DNA of 64,000 bases from Citrobacter freundii ATCC 8090 = MTCC 1658 = NBRC 12681 (GCF_011064845.1 NZ_CP049015.1:1860001-1924000), one strand, 5' to 3'; shown: positions 1 through 11,268, counted from the stretch's first letter. Notes: generated by a model not told the origin, from the letters alone. A program made the numbers and translations.

Positions 1-585
1 TTGGTACCGCTTTTACAATGGCTGTGTCTGGGGCGCATGCCTGGACTGATGCCGTGCGTCGGTATTGTACTGGCCTTTATCGGATTGATTTTTCTTGCCG
101 GACCGGGAGGCAATTTACTGGCTTTAGGCGAAGGCGAGTGGATCACGCTCGCCGGTGCGGTGGCGATTGCGGCAGAAATTATCCTGATTAGTGCGTGGGC
201 GGGAAAAGTGGATGTACGGCGGGTAACGGTAGTGCAACTGGCAACGGCTTCGATAGTGGCGTTTATTGCGATGGGACCAGCCGGAGAGACCGTGCCGCCA
301 ATGTCTACCGGATTGCTGGTGGTGGCGCTGGGGCTGGGGATTTTCAGCGCGATTATTCAGGTCACTATGAACTGGGCGCAGCGTAGCGTTTCGCCGACGC
401 GCGCGACGGTTATTTATACCGGTGAGCCAGTGTGGGCGGGGATCTTTGGCCGTCTGGCGGGTGAACGCTTACCGCTACTTGCATTGCTTGGTGCGGCATT
501 CATTATTGTTGGCGTGCTGGTCAGCGAGCTGAAGTTCAAAAAGAAAAAAGCGCAGCCGCAAGAGGCGCCTCCGGAATCGCTTTAA
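1..585 (+). CDS. EamA/DMT-family permease, 3' part only
   Basis: This is the C-terminal 194 residues of an inner-membrane transporter of the drug/metabolite (EamA) superfamily. Several hydrophobic helices are visible, and the stretch just before the last helix (TVIYTGEPVWAGIFG, about residues 136-150) is the usual EamA signature near the end of the second five-helix repeat. The tail is basic and cytosolic (KFKKKKAQ). A complete member has about 300 residues, so the gene begins before the window; the TTG at base 1 is simply where the sequence starts. Substrate unknown. It reads in the same direction as rutR, 58 bases upstream. Confidence 0.8.
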   Translation: MVPLLQWLCLGRMPGLMPCVGIVLAFIGLIFLAGPGGNLLALGEGEWITLAGAVAIAAEIILISAWAGKVDVRRVTVVQLATASIVAFIAMGPAGETVPPMSTGLLVVALGLGIFSAIIQVTMNWAQRSVSPTRATVIYTGEPVWAGIFGRLAGERLPLLALLGAAFIIVGVLVSELKFKKKKAQPQEAPPESL

Positions 586-643
586 TTTAACCATTCACCG
601 CGTGATTTGGTATGCTGACGCCCTCACAAGAAGGAGAGGGCGC

Positions 644-1282
644 ATGGTCCAACGCGCAGAGAAAAAAACAGGTAAGCGTTCGCAGGCCGTCAGTGCAAAA
701 CGCCAGGCCATATTAACCGCGGCATTAAATATCTTCTCCCAATATGGGATCCACGGCACGCGCCTGGAACAGGTGGCAGAGCAGGCGGGCGTGTCAAAAA
801 CCAATTTACTTTATTACTACCCGTCAAAAGAGGTGCTTTATATCGCCGTTTTACGGCAGATCCTCGACATCTGGCTGGCTCCATTGAAAGCTTTTCGCGA
901 AGACTTTGCGCCGCTGGTGGCCATTAAAGAATACATTCGCCTTAAGCTGGAAGTGTCGCGCGATTACCCTCAGGCATCACGGCTGTTTTGTATGGAGATG
1001 CTGGCCGGAGCGCCTTTATTGATGGCAGAATTGGAGGGGGATCTCAAAACGCTAATTGATGAGAAATCCGCGCTGATTGCCGGTTGGATCAAAAGCGGAA
1101 AACTGGCTCCTGTCGATCCGCATCATCTGATTTTTATGATTTGGGCTTCAACTCAGCACTACGCCGACTTTGCCCCACAGGTAGAGGCGGTGACAGGCGC
1201 AACGCTGCGTGATGAAGCCTTTTTTAACCAAACGGTCGAGAGCGTACAGCGGATGATTATTGAAGGGATCCGCGTGCGTTAA
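644..1282 (+). CDS. rutR: TetR-family pyrimidine-responsive regulator RutR
   Basis: Dimeric TetR repressor/activator that senses uracil or thymine and, in E. coli, controls the rut pyrimidine-degradation operon, carAB and gad genes. The N-terminal helix-turn-helix (about residues 30-60, GTRLEQVAEQAGVSKTNLLY) and the long helical ligand domain match RutR along its whole length; 212 residues equal the E. coli protein. I chose ATG 644 because AAGGAGAGGG ends four bases before it; the frame can be extended to a GTG at 602 but that lacks a ribosome-binding site. The rut operon itself is not in the window, and may lie upstream or be missing. The stop codon overlaps the stop of the convergent gene. 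Confidence 0.93.
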   Translation: MVQRAEKKTGKRSQAVSAKRQAILTAALNIFSQYGIHGTRLEQVAEQAGVSKTNLLYYYPSKEVLYIAVLRQILDIWLAPLKAFREDFAPLVAIKEYIRLKLEVSRDYPQASRLFCMEMLAGAPLLMAELEGDLKTLIDEKSALIAGWIKSGKLAPVDPHHLIFMIWASTQHYADFAPQVEAVTGATLRDEAFFNQTVESVQRMIIEGIRVR

Positions 1283-1674
1283 CTGGCCGGTGGTAGTGGG
1301 CAGCTTAAATCGCCTTCTTCACACTGCAAGAGCGAGGCGAGAAACGCTTCGCGCTCGTTGGTCTTATCCGTCAGGCACTGGCTGGTAATCATCGCCTGAA
1401 CGCTACCGCCTTCGGTGCCAGAACTGAGTAATGCACAGTCCGCATCGCGCAAAGTTATCCAGGATATTTGCGCTTTTTTCAGTAAATCGCGCTGGGTTGG
1501 AGCGGCGCGCTTCAGCGCATTCTGATAAGTTTCATTAAGTTTGGCGTCGGCCGCCTTATACTGCTCTGCCGCACAGGTGTTCATCTCAATCTGCGTGTTC
1601 GCGTTGGCGCAGTCATCCGCCAGCGCCTGGCCGCTCAGCAGCAGCGCTGCACATGTCAGTACGATTCGTTTCAT
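1279..1674 (-). CDS. Secreted DUF1311 (LprI-type) protein
   Basis: A 131-residue protein with a clear Sec signal peptide (MKRIVLTCAALLLSGQALA, cleavage before DDCAN). The mature part has the spaced cysteines and the pattern of the DUF1311 / lysozyme-inhibitor LprI family: an N-terminal CAN..T..EMNTCA block, then a long helix and W-x-x-x-R-D-A-D-C. Members are periplasmic; some inhibit lysozyme, but the role here is inferred only from family. The start at 1674 follows AGAGGGAAG; the longer frame to 1731 would run through the putA terminator. It is convergent with rutR, sharing four bases at the stops, and lies downstream of putA on the same strand. Confidence 0.8.
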   Translation of the reverse strand: MKRIVLTCAALLLSGQALADDCANANTQIEMNTCAAEQYKAADAKLNETYQNALKRAAPTQRDLLKKAQISWITLRDADCALLSSGTEGGSVQAMITSQCLTDKTNEREAFLASLLQCEEGDLSCPLPPAS

Positions 1675-1692
1675 GCTTCCCTCTGGCTTCAT

Positions 1693-1721
1693 AAAAAAAG
1701 GCCCCGTTACCGGAGCCTTAA
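1693..1721 (-). terminator. Rho-independent terminator of putA
   Basis: Read on the minus strand: AAGGCTCCG, loop GTAA, CGGGGCCTT followed by a run of T. It lies 13 bases after the putA stop and separates putA from the DUF1311 gene. Confidence 0.8.
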
Positions 1722-1733
1722 TTAACCACAACC

Positions 1734-4700
1734 TTAGCCGATTGTCATCAGGCTGGCGTTCCCGCCAGCTGCGGCGGTATTGACGCTCAGGGAGCGTTCA
1801 ATGTACAGCCTCTCCAGCAGAATATTGCTCTCGCCACGGGCAAAGCCCTGGACCGACACAATCGCCCCTTCGCGGGCCGCCACTGCTTCACACAGTGCGC
1901 GAAGCTGATCGGAATCGCCGTGGAAAATAACAGCATCAAACGGCTGCGTGGCGATGTTGTCCGCTTTGGCAAACTGAATGCGCCCGGAGACCGCGGCTGG
2001 CAGGCGTTTTGCCAGGTCGCGATGGAACGTATCATCTGGCCACAGGATTAAGCTACCAACGGAAGTTACAGCGGCAACCTGTACTAGTGCGTCCTGTTCA
2101 TCATCGGCGATACATAGAACGCGTTCGCGCGGCAACAGCGTCCAGGTATTGCGCTCGCCGGTGGGTCCTGGCAGCAGGCGTTGCGTTCCGGCCTGCGCCA
2201 GTTCGCCAAACTGCTGGCAGAGCGTACGCAGTGCTGGACGGTCGGTTGCCCATTCGCTGAGCGTTTCCAGAGGTTGAACGAGTGCTGCTTTAAGCTGCGC
2301 ATCGACCGGGTAGTCTGCATCCTGGCGGGCAAGGGTAATGCCTAACGCATTTTCCGGACGGTTTGCCAGCAGGCGGTACAGATACAGCGGCCCACCCGCT
2401 TTTGGCCCGGTTCCTGACAAGCCTTCGCCACCGAATGGCTGCACTCCGACGACGGCGCCGACCATATTGCGGTTAACATACAGGTTCCCCACATGTGCTG
2501 AGCCCGTGACCTGGGCAATGGTTTCGTCGATACGGGTGTGTACGCCCAGCGTCAGACCGTAGCCGGAGGCATTAATTTGCTCAATCAGGCTGCCCAGATT
2601 ATTACGGGTGTAACGCACGACGTGCAGTACCGGACCAAACACCTCTTTTTGTAATTCATCGAAGCTTTCCAGCTCAATAAGCGTCGGGGCGATAAAGGTA
2701 CCGGTTTGCCATTCCCGCGCATCGTCGCTATTTTCGCGCACGGCCTGGAACACCGGACGCCCTTTGGCGCGCATGGCCTGAATATGGCGCTCAATATTGG
2801 CTTTGGCTTCTTCATCGATAACCGGTCCAATATCGGTGGTCAGGCGGCCCGGGTTACCCATGCGGCATTCCGCCATCGCGCCGCGCAGCATTTTCAGCGT
2901 ATGGTCGGCTACATCGTCCTGCAGACACAGGACGCGAAGCGCAGAGCAGCGCTGCCCGGCGCTGTCAAAGGCAGAAGCCAGGACGTCGACCACCACCTGT
3001 TCCGTCAGCGCGGAGGAGTCGACGATCATGGCGTTCATCCCGCCGGTTTCGGCGATAAGCGGGATTGGACGTCCCTGAGCATCCAGGCGGGTCGCGATAT
3101 TGCGTTGCAACAGCGTGGCAACTTCCGTTGAGCCAGTAAACATGACGCCGCGTACGCGCTCATCGGAAGTGAGCTGCGCCCCGACCGTTTCGCCCTGACC
3201 AGGCAACAGTTGCACCACGCCTGGCGGTACACCTGCTTCGAGTAAAATGGCAATACCCTGGGCGGCAATCAGCGGGGTTTGTTCCGCGGGTTTTGCCAGC
3301 ACGCTGTTGCCCGCCGCCAGCGCGGCGGCAATCTGCCCTGAGAAAATAGCCAGCGGGAAGTTCCAGGGGCTGATACAGACTACCGGCCCTAACGGACGAT
3401 GGGTTTCATTATCGAAGTCATCGCGGACCTGACCGGCATAATAGTGCAGGAAATCTACCGCTTCGCGCACTTCCGCAATGGCGTTACTGAAGGTTTTACC
3501 TGCTTCGCGCACCAGAATGCCAATCAATTGCTGCATCTGGCCTTCCATCAGAACGGCGGCGCGATGCAAAATAGCGGCACGCTCTTGCGGCGGTGTGGCG
3601 AACCAGATCGGCGCGTTATTTACCGCATTCTGCAATGCCTGTTCCACTTCGCTGTGAGTCGCTTCTCGCACGTAACCGACAATGTCTTTCGGTTCGGCCG
3701 GGTTGACGACTGGCGTCATTTCACCGTCAGCAACGGGATGTTCGAGTATTGGCTTAGCGTGCCATTTTTGCAGCGCGCTGTTGAGCAGGGCGGAGGAAAG
3801 TGAGGCCAGACGATGTTCGTTAGCTAAATCCAGCCCGCCTGAGTTTTCGCGGCCTTTACCGTACAGGTCACGCGGCAGGGCAATCTTCGGATGTGGCAGA
3901 CCAGCCTGGCCTTCCTGCTGCGCCAGTTTTTCAACGGCTTCGACCGGGCAGGCTACCAGTTCATCCAGCGGCAGGGTAGTGTCTGCAATGCGGTTGACGA
4001 ATGAAGTGTTGGCGCCGTTTTCCAGCAGACGACGCACCAGATACGCAAGCAGCGTTTCATGCGTGCCTACCGGTGCATAAATGCGGCATGGACGGTTCAG
4101 TTTGCCATCGGCAACTTTACCGGTGACCTGCTCATATAGCGGTTCGCCCATACCGTGCAGGCACTGGAACTCGTACTGACCCGGATAGTAGTTTTGACCG
4201 GCTAACTGATAAATCGCCGCCAACGTATGGGCGTTGTGGGTGGCGAACTGCGGGTAGATCAGATTCGGTACCGCAAGCAGTTTTTTCGCACAGGCCAGAT
4301 AGGAAACGTCGGTGTACACCTTACGGGTATAGACCGGATAACCTTCCAGACCGTCCATTTGCGCACGTTTGATTTCGCTATCCCAGTAGGCGCCCTTAAC
4401 CAGGCGGATCATCAGGCGACGGCGGCTGCGTGTAGCCAGATCAATGAGATAATCAATGACATACGGACAGCGCTTCTGGTAGGCCTGGATTACAAAGCCG
4501 ATACCGTTCCAGCCCGCCAGTTCAGGTTCAAAACACAGTTTTTCCAGCAGATCGAGGGAGATCTCCAGTCGGTCTGCCTCTTCAGCATCGATATTGATAC
4601 CGATGTCGTACTGGCGGGCCAGCAGAGTAAGCGACTTCAGGCGCGGATAGAGTTCATCCATCACGCGGTCATACTGCGCGCGGCTATAACGCGGATGCAA

Positions 4701-5696
4701 CGCCGACAGCTTGATAGAAATGCCCGGCCCTTCATAGATGCCGCGACCATTTGAGGCTTTACCAATGGCGTGGATTGCCTGTTGGTACGAAACCATATAA
4801 GCCTGGGCATCAGCGGCGGTTAGAGCCGCTTCACCCAGCATGTCATAAGAGTAGCGGAAACCTTTTTCTTCCAGTTTACGCGCGTTAGCCAGCGCTTCGG
4901 CGATAGTCTCTCCGGTGACGAACTGCTCGCCCATCAAGCGCATTGCCATGTCGACGCCTTTACGCACCAGTGGTTCACCGCTCTTGCCGATAATACGGTT
5001 GAGTGAGCGTGAAAGGCTGGCTTCATTATGCGTAGAAACCAGACGACCGGTAAACAACAGCCCCCAGGTCGCCGCGTTGACGAAAAGTGACGGACTGCGT
5101 CCAATGTGCGACTGCCAGTTGCCGTTGCTGATTTTGTCGCGGATTAACGCATCGCGGGTTGCCTTATCAGGAATACGCAGCAAGGCTTCCGCCAGACACA
5201 TCAGTGCGACGCCTTCCTGTGAAGAAAGGGAGAATTCCTGCAATAAACCTTGTACCATCCCGGCGCGGCCGCTGGCGGTCTTCTGGTTACGCAGTTTGTC
5301 GGCCAGGCTGTACGCCAGCTTGTGCGCTTGCTCAGCGATGGGTTGCGGCAGACGAGCCTGCTCCATCAGCATCGGCACTGCATCGGTTTCGGCGCGGCGG
5401 TACGCGGCGGTGATTGCTGCGCGGGAAACTGACTGCGGCAGGATCTGTTCGGCAAATTCCAGGAAAGGCTGATGCGCTTCATTCTGCGGCGTGGTTGACT
5501 CCTCCCCCTCATTCGCGGCACCCGCCAGCAGGGCCGGTAGTTCAGGAAGCGCGTCGTCATTTTCCAGTCTTTCGAGATAATTAAAGATGGCTTGTTTGAT
5601 CAGCCAATGTGGCGTGCGATCGATTCGTGATGCTGCTGTTTTAATACGCTCGCGAGTGGCGTCATCCAGCTTAACCCCCATCGTGGTGGTTCCCAT
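1734..5696 (-). CDS. putA: Bifunctional proline dehydrogenase / P5C dehydrogenase and put repressor PutA
   Basis: Peripheral membrane flavoenzyme of 1320 residues, the same length as in E. coli. It oxidises proline to P5C (FAD) and P5C to glutamate (NAD+), and without proline it represses the put genes. Domains in order: ribbon-helix-helix DNA-binding segment (about 1-47, starting MGTTTMGVKLDDATRERIK), an alpha-helical linker, the proline dehydrogenase barrel (about 260-610, with the KGAYWDSEIKRAQ motif), and an aldehyde dehydrogenase domain (about 650-1130) with ETGGMNAMIVD and the catalytic cysteine in AGQRCSALR, then a C-terminal domain. Divergent from putP across 422 bases containing GTTGCA operators. 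Confidence 0.98.
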   Translation of the reverse strand: MGTTTMGVKLDDATRERIKTAASRIDRTPHWLIKQAIFNYLERLENDDALPELPALLAGAANEGEESTTPQNEAHQPFLEFAEQILPQSVSRAAITAAYRRAETDAVPMLMEQARLPQPIAEQAHKLAYSLADKLRNQKTASGRAGMVQGLLQEFSLSSQEGVALMCLAEALLRIPDKATRDALIRDKISNGNWQSHIGRSPSLFVNAATWGLLFTGRLVSTHNEASLSRSLNRIIGKSGEPLVRKGVDMAMRLMGEQFVTGETIAEALANARKLEEKGFRYSYDMLGEAALTAADAQAYMVSYQQAIHAIGKASNGRGIYEGPGISIKLSALHPRYSRAQYDRVMDELYPRLKSLTLLARQYDIGINIDAEEADRLEISLDLLEKLCFEPELAGWNGIGFVIQAYQKRCPYVIDYLIDLATRSRRRLMIRLVKGAYWDSEIKRAQMDGLEGYPVYTRKVYTDVSYLACAKKLLAVPNLIYPQFATHNAHTLAAIYQLAGQNYYPGQYEFQCLHGMGEPLYEQVTGKVADGKLNRPCRIYAPVGTHETLLAYLVRRLLENGANTSFVNRIADTTLPLDELVACPVEAVEKLAQQEGQAGLPHPKIALPRDLYGKGRENSGGLDLANEHRLASLSSALLNSALQKWHAKPILEHPVADGEMTPVVNPAEPKDIVGYVREATHSEVEQALQNAVNNAPIWFATPPQERAAILHRAAVLMEGQMQQLIGILVREAGKTFSNAIAEVREAVDFLHYYAGQVRDDFDNETHRPLGPVVCISPWNFPLAIFSGQIAAALAAGNSVLAKPAEQTPLIAAQGIAILLEAGVPPGVVQLLPGQGETVGAQLTSDERVRGVMFTGSTEVATLLQRNIATRLDAQGRPIPLIAETGGMNAMIVDSSALTEQVVVDVLASAFDSAGQRCSALRVLCLQDDVADHTLKMLRGAMAECRMGNPGRLTTDIGPVIDEEAKANIERHIQAMRAKGRPVFQAVRENSDDAREWQTGTFIAPTLIELESFDELQKEVFGPVLHVVRYTRNNLGSLIEQINASGYGLTLGVHTRIDETIAQVTGSAHVGNLYVNRNMVGAVVGVQPFGGEGLSGTGPKAGGPLYLYRLLANRPENALGITLARQDADYPVDAQLKAALVQPLETLSEWATDRPALRTLCQQFGELAQAGTQRLLPGPTGERNTWTLLPRERVLCIADDEQDALVQVAAVTSVGSLILWPDDTFHRDLAKRLPAAVSGRIQFAKADNIATQPFDAVIFHGDSDQLRALCEAVAAREGAIVSVQGFARGESNILLERLYIERSLSVNTAAAGGNASLMTIG

Positions 5697-5756
5697 GCCG
5701 TTTACTCCTGTTGTACTGAAATACGGGTCTGATAGTTACCGAGAAATATCCACTAT

Positions 5757-5931
5757 GTTGCAACTTTGTGCAACCGTGTTAAATGTGACTTGGTTTGCAA
5801 GCTTGGAAATGAATGAAATGTTAATAAATATGAGTCTTATGATGTGGGCTGTAAAAATTACAGAATCTTTTTCTCTGCGGTAGTTAACACTTTTAAAAGG
5901 TGCAACCGAAAAAAATGTGAGAGAGTGCAAC
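5757..5931. promoter_or_regulatory. put control region with GTTGCA operators (PutA boxes)
   Basis: Known PutA operators are hexamers GTTGCA. Seen here: GTTGCA at 5757-5762 and its complement TGCAAC at 5769-5774, forming an inverted pair, plus TGCAAC at 5901-5906 and 5926-5931. They lie between divergent putA and putP, as expected for the autoregulated put genes. The rest of the 422-base gap (5697-6118) carries AT-rich promoter DNA and, near putP, a stretch open on the minus strand that is discussed among the findings. Confidence 0.8.
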
Positions 5932-6118
5932 CTACAGAAAAATGCTATCTACTCTGGATCAAATTTGATGTAAATGGTGTGTTAAATCGATTGTGAATAA
6001 CCATCGCTTCCGGCAGGATACGGTCGCCCTGGTCAACATAGATATCTTTGCCACGTTCCGGCAGGGTAATAAAACGGCAAGCCACGGCATTGCTGATACA
6101 TAATTTTGGAGAGTTTTG

Positions 6119-7627
<1,509 letters not shown>

Positions 7628-7644
7628 TTTATCTCCTGTCCCTG

Positions 7645-7668
7645 AAGCCCGCCGTGTGCGGGCTTTTT
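7645..7668 (+). terminator. Terminator of putP
   Basis: AAGCCCGC, loop CGTGT, GCGGGCTT followed by T residues, just after the putP stop. Confidence 0.85.
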
Positions 7669-7761
7669 ATTGCGCCCCCGCAAACCTGCATAACCATTAC
7701 CCGCCTAACTGTTTACATTAAGTCATCATTCTCAAAACATTCTGCTTGAGTTTTTCTTTGC

Positions 7762-7780
7762 TGTAATGATAATCACTATC
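7762..7780 (+). promoter_or_regulatory. Fur box upstream of efeUOB
   Basis: TGTAATGATAATCACTATC matches 16 of 19 positions of the Fur consensus GATAATGATAATCATTATC. It lies 60 bases before the efeU start, the expected place for iron repression of this operon. Confidence 0.85.
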
Positions 7781-7839
7781 ACTGTAATTTACTTTTCTTT
7801 TCATCAATTGACCGAGAATAACGTTTAAGGGTTCTTCGC

Positions 7840-8673
7840 ATGTTTGTTCCATTTCTAATTATGTTGCGCGAAGGGTTAGAGGCCGCGCTGATTGTCAGCC
7901 TGATTGCCAGCTACCTGAAACGGACTCAGCGTGGTCGATGGATTGGTGTGATGTGGATTGGTGTTCTGCTGGCGGCGGCGTTATGCCTGGCGTTAGGGAT
8001 TTTCATCAACGAAACCACCGGTGAATTTCCGCAAAAAGAACAGGAGCTGTTTGAAGGCATCGTGGCGGTCATTGCCGTGGTGATCCTCACCTGGATGGTG
8101 TTCTGGATGCGTAAAGTTTCCCGCAACGTCAAAGTCCAGCTTGAACAGGCTGTCGATAACGCGTTGCAACGCGGTAATCATCACGGCTGGGCGCTGGTGA
8201 TGATGGTCTTTTTTGCTGTTGCGCGAGAAGGGCTGGAATCGGTGTTCTTCCTGCTGGCGGCATTCCAGCAGGATGTAGGCATCTGGCCGCCGTTAGGCGC
8301 GATGCTGGGACTGGCTACCGCAGTGGTACTGGGATACCTGATTTACCTCGGCGGCATTCGCCTCAACCTCGGGGCATTCTTTAAATGGACCAGCCTGTTC
8401 ATTTTGCTGGTAGCTGCCGGTCTTGCCGCTGGGGCGATCCGCGCTTTCCACGAAGCCGGGTTGTGGAATCATTTTCAGGATGTGGCGTTTGACCTGAGCA
8501 GTGTGCTGTCGACGCATTCGCTGTTTGGCACATTGATGGAAGGCATTTTCGGCTATCAGGAAGCGCCAAGCGTCAGTGAAGTCGCTGTCTGGTTTATCTA
8601 CCTGATTCCGGCGTTGATTATGTTTGCACTACCGCCGCGTTCAGGCACTACGGCATCGCGTACCGCACCTTGA
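7840..8673 (+). CDS. efeU: Ferrous iron permease EfeU, intact
   Basis: Inner-membrane Fe2+ permease of the Ftr1/OFeT family, acting with EfeO and EfeB at acidic pH. It has 277 residues, seven predicted membrane helices and two REGLE iron-binding motifs (LREGLEAAL near residue 10 and AREGLESVFF near 130). The reading frame is continuous, whereas the E. coli K-12 gene carries a frameshift, so this copy should be functional. First gene of efeUOB; efeO begins 58 bases after the stop. Regulated by Fur through the box at 7762 and, in E. coli, by CpxR at low pH. Confidence 0.96.
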   Translation: MFVPFLIMLREGLEAALIVSLIASYLKRTQRGRWIGVMWIGVLLAAALCLALGIFINETTGEFPQKEQELFEGIVAVIAVVILTWMVFWMRKVSRNVKVQLEQAVDNALQRGNHHGWALVMMVFFAVAREGLESVFFLLAAFQQDVGIWPPLGAMLGLATAVVLGYLIYLGGIRLNLGAFFKWTSLFILLVAAGLAAGAIRAFHEAGLWNHFQDVAFDLSSVLSTHSLFGTLMEGIFGYQEAPSVSEVAVWFIYLIPALIMFALPPRSGTTASRTAP

Positions 8674-8731
8674 TAAAAACGCGATGCAGAATACTTTTTA
8701 GTTACAACATACTTATTTATAGGGATAGGTT

Positions 8732-9859
8732 ATGACGTTTAATTTTCGCCGTAGTGCGCTGCAGTTGGGTATTGCCGCGCTGTTTGCATCCGCTTTTTCT
8801 GCACAAGCCGCCGATATTCCGCAGGTGAAAGTCACGGTTAACGACAAACAGTGTGAACCGATGACGATTACGGTTAACGCCGGGAAAACGCAGTTCATCA
8901 TCCAGAACCACAGCCAGAAAGCGTTGGAGTGGGAAATTCTTAAAGGCGTTATGGTGGTTGAAGAGCGCGAAAACATTGCACCAGGTTTTAGCCAGAAAAT
9001 GACCGCTAACCTGCAGCCTGGCGAATATGATATGACCTGCGGTCTGTTGACTAACCCGAAAGGCAAACTGATCGTAAAAGGCAGCGCAACGGCGGATGCC
9101 GCACAGAGCGATGCTCTGCTGAGTCTGAGCGGCGCGATTACCGAATATAAAGCCTACGTGACGGCTGAAACCGCGCAACTGGTGGCGGGCACTAAAGCCT
9201 TCACCGATGCAATTAAAGCCGGTGATGTGGAAAAAGCGAAATCCCTGTATGCGCCAACGCGTCAGCACTACGAGCGTATTGAACCGATTGCCGAACTGTT
9301 CTCCGATCTCGACGGCAGCATCGATGCGCGTGAAGATGATTATGAGCAAAAAGCCGCCGATCCTAAATTCACCGGCTTCCACCGCCTGGAGAAAGCGCTG
9401 TTTGGCGACAATACCACCAAAGGTATGGATCAGTACGCCGACCAATTAAATAGCGATGTTCTTGACCTACAAACGCGTATCAGCGAGCTGGCTTTCCCAC
9501 CGTCTAAAGTTGTTGGCGGGGCAGCAGGACTGATTGAAGAAGTTGCTGCCAGCAAAATCAGTGGGGAAGAAGATCGCTACAGCCATACCGATCTGTGGGA
9601 TTTCCAGGCCAACGTCGATGGCGCGCAGAAAATTGTCGATCTCCTGCGTCCTCAGTTGCAAAAATCCAATGCTGAGCTGCTGGTAAAGGTGGATGCGAAC
9701 TTCAAAAAGGTTGATACCATTCTGAGCAAGTACCGTACCAAAGACGGTTTTGAGACCTATGACAAACTGACTGATGCCGATCGTAATGCGCTGAAAGGGC
9801 CAATCACGACGCTGGCGGAAGACTTGTCGCAATTACGCGGTGTTCTGGGTCTGGATTAA
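8732..9859 (+). CDS. efeO: Periplasmic iron-uptake component EfeO
   Basis: Periplasmic protein of the EfeUOB ferrous iron system. Signal peptide at residues 1-26 (ending FSAQAAD), then a cupredoxin-like domain (about 30-125) with Cys residues in NDKQCEPM and YDMTCGL, then an imelysin/M75-type helical domain carrying the HxxE metal motif in [10 protein letters not shown]. The 375 residues equal E. coli EfeO. Start at ATG 8732 after TTATAGGGATAGG. Second gene of the operon, five bases before efeB. Confidence 0.96.
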   Translation: MTFNFRRSALQLGIAALFASAFSAQAADIPQVKVTVNDKQCEPMTITVNAGKTQFIIQNHSQKALEWEILKGVMVVEERENIAPGFSQKMTANLQPGEYDMTCGLLTNPKGKLIVKGSATADAAQSDALLSLSGAITEYKAYVTAETAQLVAGTKAFTDAIKAGDVEKAKSLYAPTRQHYERIEPIAELFSDLDGSIDAREDDYEQKAADPKFTGFHRLEKALFGDNTTKGMDQYADQLNSDVLDLQTRISELAFPPSKVVGGAAGLIEEVAASKISGEEDRYSHTDLWDFQANVDGAQKIVDLLRPQLQKSNAELLVKVDANFKKVDTILSKYRTKDGFETYDKLTDADRNALKGPITTLAEDLSQLRGVLGLD

Positions 9860-9864
9860 GCACT

Positions 9865-11148
9865 ATGCAGCAAGATAATGAAAACGGCGTGAGCGAACCG
9901 TCACGCCGACGTTTACTGAAAGGGATGGGCGCCCTGGGTGGGGCGCTGGCGCTGGCGGGTGGGTGTCCGGTTGCCCACGCGCAAAAACCACAAAGCGCGC
10001 CGGGAACGCTGTCTCCGGATGCGCGTAGTGAAACGCAGCCGTTTTATGGTCAGCATCAGGCGGGGATCCTGACGCCGCAGCAGGCATCAATGATGCTGGT
10101 GGCATTCGATGTTCTCGCCAGCGATAAGGCCGATCTTGAGCGTTTATTCCGGTTGTTGACTAGCCGATTTGCGTTTCTGACCACCGGTGGACCTGCACCG
10201 GATACGCCCAATCCGCGTCTCCCTCCTATGGATTCAGGTATCCTCGGCGCATACATTGCGCCAGACAACCTGACGATGACGTTGTCGGTTGGTTCATCGT
10301 TGTTCGATGAACGTTATGGCCTGAAATCGCAGATGCCGAAAAAGCTGCAAAAAATGACCCGCTTCCCGAATGATTCGCTGGATGCGGCGCTGTGCCATGG
10401 CGATTTGCTGCTGCAGATTTGTGCCAACACCCAGGACACGGTCATCCACGCGTTGCGCGATATCATTAAACATACGCCCGATCTCCTCAGCGTGCGCTGG
10501 AAACGTGAAGGGTTTATTTCTGACCACGCCGCGCGCAGCAAAGGCAAAGAGACCCCGGTCAACCTGCTTGGCTTTAAAGACGGCACCGCGAATCCGGACG
10601 CTACGGATGCGAAGTTGATGCAAGACGTGGTGTGGGTGACGGATGGGCAGGGCGAACCTGCCTGGGCGCAAGGTGGCAGTTATCAGGCCGTCAGGCTCAT
10701 TCAGTTCCGCGTTGAGTTCTGGGATCGTACGCCGCTGAAAGAGCAGCAAACGATTTTTGGTCGTGATAAACACACCGGCGCGCCGCTGGGCATGCAGCAT
10801 GAGCATGATGTACCTGACTATGCCAGTGATCCTGAAGGTGAGGTGATTGCGCTCGACAGTCATATCCGCCTGGCAAACCCGCGCACGAAAGAGACCGACT
10901 CGAGCCTGATGATGCGTCGTGGCTACAGTTATTCGCTCGGTGTGACTAATTCTGGTCAACTGGATATGGGGCTGTTGTTTGTTTGCTATCAACACGATCT
11001 GGAAAAAGGATTTTTGGCGGTGCAGAAACGTCTGAATGGTGAAGCGCTCGAAGAGTATGTCAAACCGATTGGTGGGGGATATTTCTTTGCTTTGCCGGGT
11101 GTTAAAACTGCAGACAATTATCTGGGACAGTCTCTGCTCGAAGCCTGA
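9865..11148 (+). CDS. efeB: Tat-exported DyP-type haem peroxidase EfeB
   Basis: Periplasmic dye-decolourising-type peroxidase of 427 residues, exported folded by the Tat system: the twin-arginine signal [21 protein letters not shown] is at residues 11-31. The DyP motif GXXDG occurs in [11 protein letters not shown], with the conserved haem-ligand histidine and distal arginine region further on ([19 protein letters not shown]). It works with EfeO and EfeU and is proposed to oxidise Fe2+ or strip iron from haem. It begins five bases after efeO, so the genes are co-translated, and ends at a terminator. Confidence 0.96.
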   Translation: MQQDNENGVSEPSRRRLLKGMGALGGALALAGGCPVAHAQKPQSAPGTLSPDARSETQPFYGQHQAGILTPQQASMMLVAFDVLASDKADLERLFRLLTSRFAFLTTGGPAPDTPNPRLPPMDSGILGAYIAPDNLTMTLSVGSSLFDERYGLKSQMPKKLQKMTRFPNDSLDAALCHGDLLLQICANTQDTVIHALRDIIKHTPDLLSVRWKREGFISDHAARSKGKETPVNLLGFKDGTANPDATDAKLMQDVVWVTDGQGEPAWAQGGSYQAVRLIQFRVEFWDRTPLKEQQTIFGRDKHTGAPLGMQHEHDVPDYASDPEGEVIALDSHIRLANPRTKETDSSLMMRRGYSYSLGVTNSGQLDMGLLFVCYQHDLEKGFLAVQKRLNGEALEEYVKPIGGGYFFALPGVKTADNYLGQSLLEA

Positions 11149-11156
11149 TGATTATG

Positions 11157-11180
11157 CCCCGCAGTACAGCGGGGTTTTTC
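11157..11180 (+). terminator. Terminator of efeUOB
   Basis: CCCCGC, loop, GCGGGG followed by TTTTT, directly after efeB. Confidence 0.85.
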
Positions 11181-11239
11181 CTGATATCTTGATGAAGGAA
11201 CAAATTATTTTTTATGATCGGTATGCGACTGAAATAATT

Positions 11240-11268
11240 CTGTCATCTCTCTGCAAGAGACTGTCTCT
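11240..11268 (+). promoter_or_regulatory. Probable Pho box(es) of the phoH promoter
   Basis: CTGTCAT at 11240, CTGCAAG at 11251 and CTGTCTC at 11261 repeat with an 11/10-base period, the arrangement of PhoB-binding direct repeats (CTGTCAT, 4-base spacer, CTGTCAT). PhoH is a PhoB-regulated gene in E. coli. A possible -10 (GATAAGAT) follows at 11272. The match of the second and third repeat is imperfect. Confidence 0.5.

Noticed and set aside
2706..5472. Several long frames opposite putA (up to 185 codons)
   Set aside because: Shadows of a high-GC coding sequence; none has a start signal or family match.
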